Source: an uncultured Clostridia bacterium
GTDB lineage: Bacteria > Bacillota > Clostridia > Oscillospirales > Acutalibacteraceae
Length of the DNA: 15,628 nt
Assembly (NCBI GenBank): GCA_947302895.1
Contig: CAMYWU010000010.1
Coordinates: 1-15,628 of the forward strand
Direction: 5' to 3'
Shown here: positions 4,888 to 13,800 of the stretch, in pieces
Position numbering within the stretch: the stretch's first letter is position 1
How the letters are laid out: each line of letters starts with the position of its first letter
The notes under the pieces: model-generated
What the model saw: the letters and a program-made list of their open reading frames with translations, nothing else
Told to the model about the DNA's origin: nothing
Databases searched by the model: none
Program-made: the position numbers and the translations under genes

Positions 4888-7800
4888 TTATTTAACAGTT
4901 ACTTTAACGCTCTTGAGCTTACCGTTGTTTGCAAAGATATAGATGGTGCAGGTGCCTTTGCCGACTGCCTTAATCTTGCCATTCTTATCAACGGTTGCAA
5001 CTGCTGTGTTTGTTGACTGGTAGCGGAATTTTGCTACGTGCTCAACTGCCTTCTTCTTGCTGTTTTTAAGAACAAGAGTCGGCTTGATAGCTGCAGTCTT
5101 GTTAACCTTAAGGGTGAATGCATCCTTTTTAACGGTAATTGCTTTAGCATTTGAATATTTAGTGTTCTTCTTTCCGACAAGATGAAGCTGAACAGACTGC
5201 GTTATCTTTTCATACTTGCCGTTTACCTTGCGGTAAGCAACTACGTAAATCTTAACAGACTTCTTCTGGTCGAGCTTCTTGCCGTTAAGCTTTGTAATAT
5301 CAAAGGAATGAACATTGCCCTTAACGGTTTTAATCTTCTTGAACTCGCTGTTCTTGCTGCAGTAGTTTGCATAGATTTCAAACTTTTCAGCGTTTGCAAC
5401 TGCGCCCCACTTAGCCGTGATAGAACCGTTCGTGTTAACCGTCGCCTTGATAGCGGAGTTAATCGTGTTCTTGCCTGCCGTTCTTTCTTTAGCAGTGATA
5501 CGGTCTGTTACGGTGTATGTGCCGTTAACGACTGTAACATCGTAGTTTGCATTTGCGGTATATGCAACCTTAATTACATATTTGCCTGCAACTGCAGCCT
5601 TAACATTTGAAGAAACCTTAATACCAAGGCTGTCGCCGTCATAAATCTTGCCGTCAACCTTGTAGGTTAACTTCTTGAGGTTAGCCTCACGCTTGCTTGA
5701 CTTGTCATCGGCAGTAATAGTAACCTTTGCCTTTGCGACTGTGAAGTCCGCTGTTGCTGTGCCGGCATTGTAGTTAGCGGTTTCAGCGATATCAGCCTTA
5801 ACGGTATATTCGCCTGCCTGAGTCGGAACATCAGCAAAGAATTCGTCGCTGCCCTTAACTGCGTAAGTGTAAGTTACGGCGCCGTTTTCTGCGTTACCTT
5901 CAACAACCGGCTTGTTAGCCTCTTCGCCGTATGTCCAGCCTTCGAGTTTAACAACGGGTTTAATATCAGCCTTTATGACAGTCAGCTTTGCGCTTGTAAC
6001 GGCTACATCATAGTTCGGATTTTCACCCGAGGTTACTGTGATCTCGTACTCGCCGACATTTTCGCCCTCTGCTCTTGAAAGAGTGTAATTCAGCGTGTCT
6101 TCACCAACGGTGCCATCAACAGTTGCCGTCAGTTCGGGATCGTCCTCGCCGTATACCTTACTAAGATTATCGGCAGTAACGATTGCATCCTTCTTTGTAA
6201 TTGTAAAGGTTCCGTTCAATGCAGCAGCATCATAGTTCGGATTGTTACCCAGAGTTACTGTAATCGCGTATTCGCCGACATTTTCGCCCTCTGCTCTTTC
6301 CAGAGTGTAATCCAGCGTGTCTTCGCCAACAAGGCCGGTAACAACTGCAGTCAGTTCAGGATCGTCCTCGCCATATACCTTGCCCAGGTTGTTCGCGGTG
6401 ACAGTCACATCAGCGGATTTCTTCGTTATCGTGAATACGCCGTTCAAAGCAGTCACATCATAGTTGGGGTTCTCGCCGGGAGTTACTGTTATAGCATATT
6501 CTCCGGCGTTATTGCCCTTTGCTCTCGATAATGTGTAGTTGATGGTGTCTGTTCCAACAGTTCCTTCAACAGTTGCCGTCAGTTCAGGATCATTTTCGCT
6601 GTAAACCTTACTCAGATTGTTAGCGGTGACGGTGGCAGCCTTCTTTGTAATCGTGAAAGTGCCCTTGACCGCGGTCACATTGTAGTTCGGGTTATTACCG
6701 AGGGTGACTTTGGTTTCGTACTCGCCAACATTATCGCCCTTTGCTCTCGATAATGTGTAGTTGATGGTGTCTGTTCCAACAGTTCCTTCAACAGTTGCCG
6801 TCAGTTCGGGATCGTTTTCACCGTAAACCTTACTCAGGTTATCGGCAGTAACAGTGGCAGCCTTCTTGTTAATCTTAAAGGTGCCGTTGTTCGCAGTCAC
6901 ATTGTAGTTCGGGTTATCACCGAGGTTGACATTAATGTTATATTCGCCAACATTATCGCCCTTTGCTCTCGATAATGTGTAGTTGATGGTGTCATCGCCT
7001 ACGGTGCCGTCAACAGTTGCTGTCAATTCGGGATCATCCTCGCCATAAGTCTTGGACTTATTAACAGCAGTTACGCTTGCTGCTTTCTTGCCGATTGTCA
7101 ACTTGGCGTTTGCGACGGTTACATTGTAGTTCGGGTTCTCACCGAGAGTAACAGTGATGTCGTATTTTCCGACGTTCTCGCCCTCCGCTCTGGACAATGT
7201 GTAGTTGATGGTGTCATCGCCTACGGTACCGTCAACGGTAGCCGTCAGTGCTGGATCGTTTTCACTGTAAACCTTGCTCTTGTTGTCAGCCGTGACGGTA
7301 GCAGCCTTCTTGGTAATCGTGAAGGTGCCGTTATTCGCGGTCACGTCATAGTTCGGGTTCTCTCCGAGCGTGACAGTGATTTCGTACTCGCCAACGTTTT
7401 TGCCCTCGGCTCTTGTCAGCAGGCAGTTGATGGTGTCATTTCCGACAACGCCTTCAACCTGAGCTTCCAGTTTAGGATCGGCTGCGCCGTAAGTCTTGGT
7501 CTTGTTGACAGCGGTTACTGTTGCTGCTTTCTTTGCAATCGTGTATTCAACGCTTGCAGTCTTTCCGTCAACAGTGATGCTTGCGGTGTAAGTTCCTGCG
7601 TCAGTAGGTGCAGCGTCAAGAACTGTCGTGCCGTGCTTGTAGACAACGGTTGGTGTGTCGATACCCTCAATGTTATTGGTAACAACTGCCGCTGCATCTC
7701 CTGTGCCACCGTAAACCGTCAGTGTCGGAGCTGCAATTGTCATCGTTGCGCTCAGTTCACCTGAATGTCCGGTATCGGTATTTGCGCAGGTTGCTGTTAT

Positions 7801-10800
7801 CGTTGCGCCGTCTGCAGTGTAGCTCCACTCGTGATCGTGGTCAGAAGTTGAAAGTGTTGCAGCCGCACTTGAAGGAGAAGCGTTGTAGTTTGCAGTCTCC
7901 TTGAGACGCTGGTAGAAGGTATACTCCGTTTTCTTCGCCAGACCGGTGAAGGTTGCGCTATCCTGCCAGTTTTCACCGTCCTTGCTGTATTCGCAGCCCT
8001 CAACCTCGGTCAACTTAATCATATTTGCAGTAGCTGTATCCGCAGTCGGTGCAGCAGGAGCAGAACGGTTTGCCTTGTTCATCGTAACCGTAAAGCTGCC
8101 GCTTGCCGTGTCATGGTTCGGTGCACTTGCTTTGAAATAAACAGTGCCGGAATCTGCGACATTGGTAAATGTCGGCATTGCGCCGAACTCACCGTTCTCT
8201 GTCAGACTGTAGGTGAAGGTTACCTTGTTTTTATTAACTGCTGTTGCATTTGCATTAACCTGAGGAGTCTGAGCGGTGCCGTCATATGTCAGCGTTCCTT
8301 TCTGCGTCACGCTCAATTCGGTAAGCGTTGCATTCTTAATCTCATACTCCACATTGGCAGTTGCAGCGTTTTCGCCTGTGCCAAGCGTAATGCTTGCCTT
8401 GTATTCTCCTGCGTTCACAGGCTCTGTTTCAGAAGCTTCGCCATAGGTTCCGTTTTCGCCCTTAACAGCGTAGAGAACCTTAACATCGCCCTGAATGCCG
8501 TTTTCATCCGTTATGATTGCGGGATGAGCGTTGCCGTCATATACGATGTTGCCGTTTGGCGCGCTTATCGCAAGAGTTGCAGTACTGTTCGGGAAAGGAC
8601 AATCATCATTAGAGCAGGTTGCAGTAATGGTGTTTGCTTTTTCGCCCGTTCCTGCGGTATAGGTTAATTTATGTGTGTGGTTAACAAGTGTCAGGGTAGC
8701 GCTTCCTGTAACTGTTTCATAGTTATCCGCTGTTACCTGATAGTAAACGGTCAGCGTTCCTGCTTCAGTCAGTGTCGGGCAGGTGCTGAGGTTATATGTT
8801 CCTTCAGAAGTGCCGTATTTAACTGTGTAGCCCTCTGACGGCTCGGTCACATTTACGGTGATGCCGTATGGCTGTCCGTTTACAGTTGCGTTCACATCTT
8901 CTGCAGTAACGCTCATCTTCTTGGGATTGATTGTTACATTTACATCCTTTGAGGTTACCGCATAGGTTTCGGTTCGGGAAGCAGTTACAGTGATGACTGC
9001 GGTTCTTGCCTTAACGATTGCAAGGTTACCCTCTGCATCAACGGTTACTGCGTCGCCGCTCTTGACCTTGTAGCTGAGCAAACCGTCTCCGACGGTTACT
9101 GCGGCATTGAGCTTCAAGCCGGTATCGCCGAAGGTTGCGCTAACATCGCTTGCTTCGATGGTCTGAGGCTCACCAAGTGATTCAAGAATCGTTAATGTTC
9201 CGTTGCGAACATCCTTGACATCGTAGTTCGGATTTTCGCCCGGAGTTACTGTGATGGTGTAGGTGCCTTCTTCTTCGCCCTTTTCACGGGAGATAGTATA
9301 ATTGAGTTTTTCACCCTCAACTATGCCACCCTCAAATACATTGAGCGCGCGAATAAGCACAAGGGTGGGATCTTCCTGCTTAACTTCGCCTTCGGTTATG
9401 AATTCGATATTGTCGATTGCAAAGAAGTCTCCGTTATAAGCGGAGCTGCCGTCCTTGGAGTAGCTCCAAGTTAAGGTGTGTCTGCCTGCTGACAGATCAC
9501 AGAAGCAGGTCTTCCAGGTTCCGCTGCCGCTCACATTAAGTCTTTCATCTCCGTCAACATAGAAGTGACACTTATCGCATCCTTCCTCGGTTCCGTATTT
9601 GTAGCCGAACGAAATCTTGCCCGCCTTTTCCAATGTGACATTGAGCGTCAGTTTAGAGGTTGTGTCGTCGTATCCTGCGTTTCCGGATTGCATATAAACT
9701 CTGTCGCCTTCGGTGACTTCAGTCCACGGATAGTTGGCGTCGTTCTTGAAACGCATATCCGCGATAAGTGAGTCGAGGGGAACTGTATCGTCCGGTTTCT
9801 CTTCGGAAGCAGGCTGTGTTACTTCGCCCTCGCTGTCGATGACAATGTTATCAACTGCATAGAAGTCGCCGTTACTGTCACCGCCGCCATCCTTCGTATA
9901 GTACCAGGTGAGGGTGTGCGTGCCTGCGGAGAGGTCGCAGGAATAGGAAGTCCAGTCGCGAACATCGCTATCATCGAATTTTTCGTTGCCGTCCACGGCG
10001 AAATGAACTTTATCAAACCAACCCTCGGTTCCAAACTTATAGTCGAAGGAGAGTTTGCCCGCCTTTTCCATTGTGACTTTGAGCGTCATGGTGGAGACGG
10101 AATCGCCGACGCCGGCGTTACCTGACTTAGCGTAAACTCTGTCGCCTTCGGTGACTATCTGCCACGGGTAGTTTGAGTCGTTTTCAAAGTGAAGAGCTGC
10201 GCCGACAGAATCATAGGATACGGTTAATTCGGGGTCAGCCTGACCTTCGTGTTTTTCCTGGTCATCTGCAATGACTGCAACAGGTCTCTTCGTGATTTTG
10301 AATTCGTCCACGCTGTTTTCATGACCGTCCAGGGAAACGAGCGCGGTATAGGTTCCGACATTCTTTGCCTCGGAAACTTTCTCGCCGCCTTTGTAGAAGG
10401 TGAGCGTTGGAAGGGGCAGACCGTTTTCTTCGGTCCATTCGTCGGAGCAGATATATGGTTGCGCGTTTTCGCCGTCGTACATTTTATCGACCGCCTTAGG
10501 TTGCAATGTAAGCGTGCTGTTGGGACATTCGGGAACATCGCAAGTTGCGGTATATACATGGCTGCTCTCGTCGTAATTCAGAGTCCAGTTGTGAATGTGC
10601 TTCCACTGTGCGTAGAAGGTTGTGTTGCCGAGAACTTCAAATTTGTCTCCCGGCTTGTAGGCAATACCGGTGCCGTTTGGCATGGTGTTCCAGCCGTTAA
10701 AGACGAGATTCGGTTTGCTGATTTCGTCAGCGCTTTGAATCTCAATTTTGCTCTTGACGTAGTATTTTCCGCCGGTTGGAACATTTCCGTTTCCGCCGTT

Positions 10801-13800
10801 GAGATTATAGGATACATTGTAGCTCACATTAGGACTAATCACACCTGTACCGGCGCCGCCTGATTTCGCTACAAAAATCGGCATTTCTTCCCATTGACTT
10901 ATGTCGTAAACATAATTCAGGTCGCTGTTTGCTATTCTGGCACTACCGGGGCTTCGGTACTCAATGAAAGTGCAGTTATATTCATCTCTCTGCGAAAGCA
11001 TGATGATGCCCATCGGATGTTCCTTATGGTTTGAGAGAATCCAAAGAAGCGCATCAAGCGCGGAGCAAGGATTGCTCATTTCTTCCGGAGAACTCGGCGC
11101 ACCTAATTCCACATTCGTCTCAACCAGCATACTGTCGGTGCCGGGAATGTAAACCTCAGCGTCATCGGATAAAATACTTGCGATTATGTTATCAACAGGT
11201 ATGGTTTGCTGCTCACAGCCATCGTAGGTGCTGTAACGATAGCAGAAAGCGTATTCCGTATTATCGTCATACTGCCAGTGTTCCTCCGGGAAGCCTTCCG
11301 GACGGACGATATATCTCTTGCCGTAAACAATGTATTTCGGTTTCTCATTCCACGGGTCGTCCGATCTGAGCGAATCCTCGTTTGCATAGACCCACGCCAT
11401 CGCCTCAATCGGGTCGCCACTTTTAAGATTGAAAATCGAAGCGGCATCGTTGGTGCGGATATATTCGGGAATTTCAACTTCGGTGGAAGAAACACCTTCA
11501 ACAACGGGGATTTCATAAACCACATGGATTGTAGCGGTGTTTTCATCTTCGCCGACGGTGAGTTCCGCCCAGTACTTGCCTGCTTTAAGCGGCGTTTTGC
11601 TCAACGCCTCGCCGACCTTGGCGGTGCCGTCTTCGTTTGCATTATAGTATTTAACCTTGGGATTACCAAACGGTTTTAATGAGCCGCTGATGATAGCATC
11701 GGGCATACCGTAGCCGGTAGCTGTTCTTTCGGGAGGAAGAATCTTCAGCGTTACCGTGCGGTCCTGATCTTTAAGCGGACAGTCCTCATCGGCGCTGACG
11801 CACTTTGCAATAACGCTATCGTCGCCATTTGCGGTGAAACTCCACTCGTGGTCGTGAGCGGTCGTTGAAATCGTTGCCGCCTCGCTGGAAGGAGAAGCGT
11901 TGTAGTTCTCGGTTTCCTTAAAACGCTGATAGAAGTTATACTCCGTATTCTTCGTCAGTCCGGTGAAGGTTGCGCTATCCTGCCAGGTCTCGCCGTCCAT
12001 ACTGTACTCACAATCCTCAACCTCTTTAAGCCTGATTGTATTGACAGTTGCTTTAGCTAAAGTCGGCTTTGAAGCAGTTCGGTCGCCCTTTTCCATCGTA
12101 ACCGCGAAGCTGCCGCGTTCCTCGTCATGGTTCGGGGCACTTGCTTTGTAATAAACCGTAGCAGAGTCAGCAACATTGGTAAAGGTCGGCATTTCGCCGT
12201 ACTCGCCGTTTTCTGTCAGACTGAAAGTAAAGGTTACAGTCTGGTCATTAACTGCGGTTGCATACGCATTGAACTGCGGAGTCTGCGCCCTACCATTGTA
12301 CTTCATAGTACCGTTCTGTGCGGCACTGACATCGGTCAGTTTTGCGTTCTTAATCTCATATTCAACGCTGACGGTTGCAGCGCCTTCGCCTTTGCCGAGA
12401 GTAATGCTTGCCTTATAGGTTCCTGCGCCAACAGGTTCTGTCTCGGTAGCTTCGCCATAGGTTCCGTCTTTGCCCTTCACAGCATAGAGAACCTTAACAT
12501 CGCCCTGAATGCCGTTTTCATCCGTTATGATTGCAGGATGTGCTTTGCCGTCGTAAACGATTTCGCCCTCGGGCGCCGCAAGGGTCAAAGTTGCCGTGTG
12601 CTTATGCGTCTGGGCATCTTCATTCAGGTAGCAGAAGGTGTCCGTGTTCGCGCAAACAGCCGTTATGGTTGTTCCATCCGCACTGTAAGTGTATTCGTGA
12701 TGGTGGTTAACGTAGTGAGCAAAAACGGTTGTATCTTCCGTGAACTTATACTCTTCCGTAACCTTTTCGCCGCCCTCTGCCTGAGTGTACCAGCCTTCAA
12801 AGAACAACGGTTCTTCGCCTTCCTGTACCGTCGGCGGGGTGGGCTTGTTTTCGGGAATTGAAATGTGGCCTTTAAGGTTGGACTGTACGGGGTCGAAGGT
12901 GCCCGTTCCGCCGTTCAGGTCAAATTCCACTGTGCAAATCGTGGCAACGGATGCCTCTGCAGGAGTCTTTCCGTTCAATTCATCAGCCGTAAAGCTGACG
13001 GAATAGCTGACCGTCTGTTCCTTCGTCAGTGTCAGGGATTCATCTTGGAAGTTCTTCTGTGCAATAACATTGCCTTCAGCGTCCAGAAGAAGTGCAACGG
13101 GTATGCCGAATTTTTTCTTCTTCATGGAGTTGTTGCGGATGTCGGCGTAAACGGTGTAACCGGTAACCTCATCCTGCTCATTGGTATTCACTTCAACCGA
13201 AGTGTCCGTTGTTAGCTTTTCACCGTTGTTTCTTGCAAGCAGACCGGTGAAATTAATGTAGTTGTCGTTATTGTATATATCTGGTTCGTCGGTATCCACT
13301 ACCCACGCGTGAGCATATACCGTCATTCCCTCCTCGGGAATCTCGCCGTCAGCGTTGAGTTCAGCAATGTCGGTAACATTGAGGGTCCGGACGGTGGTAT
13401 AGGTGCCCTCGTCAATTTCTGCAAGAGCGTCGCCCGAGATAGAAACCTCGTCGCCAATCTTGCTCTCGTGGAAGGGGTCCTTATAGAACGCCAGTTTAAC
13501 AGTCTTGCCGCTGCCTGCGAGCGGAATTTCGGAGCCGTTGTTCAGCATAACCTGAACATCACGCTGTCCGTCGTGCTCCTGAAGGACTTTAATACCCGTG
13601 ATACCTACGTCAGGACGGTTCATTACCAGCGTACCATCGCCGAGTTGAGTATCGCCGCTCGTTACAGAATAAGCAGTATCGCTCACTGCACCCGCAGGAA
13701 CGCTGTAACTCATCATAAGCGCTGTTGACTGATTCGGAAGAAGGTTCAGTCCCGTGAATTTCCGGCTCTGCGAGCCGACTGTTGCCGTAACGGTATCGAG

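Noticed and set aside
4776..4895. Possible attachment site between the DUF6809-like gene and the giant gene
   Set aside because: Only an 8-base AT-rich match (TTAATTAT) to the integrase end was found, which is expected by chance.
4891..5130. Sortase anchor at the C terminus of the giant protein
   Set aside because: The protein ends in GKLKSVKVTVK with no LPXTG-like motif, hydrophobic segment or suitable tail.
5974..7533. Regular repeats that might be taken for a CRISPR array
   Set aside because: The period is 222-228 bases, the repeats are coding and keep the reading frame, and there is no short repeat/unique spacer pattern.
12127..12861. Plus-strand frame of 244 codons, plus others of 184-204 codons near 8113 and 10249
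   Set aside because: They lie antisense inside the giant gene, have no ribosome binding sites, and their mutual similarity simply mirrors the duplicated modules on the coding strand.
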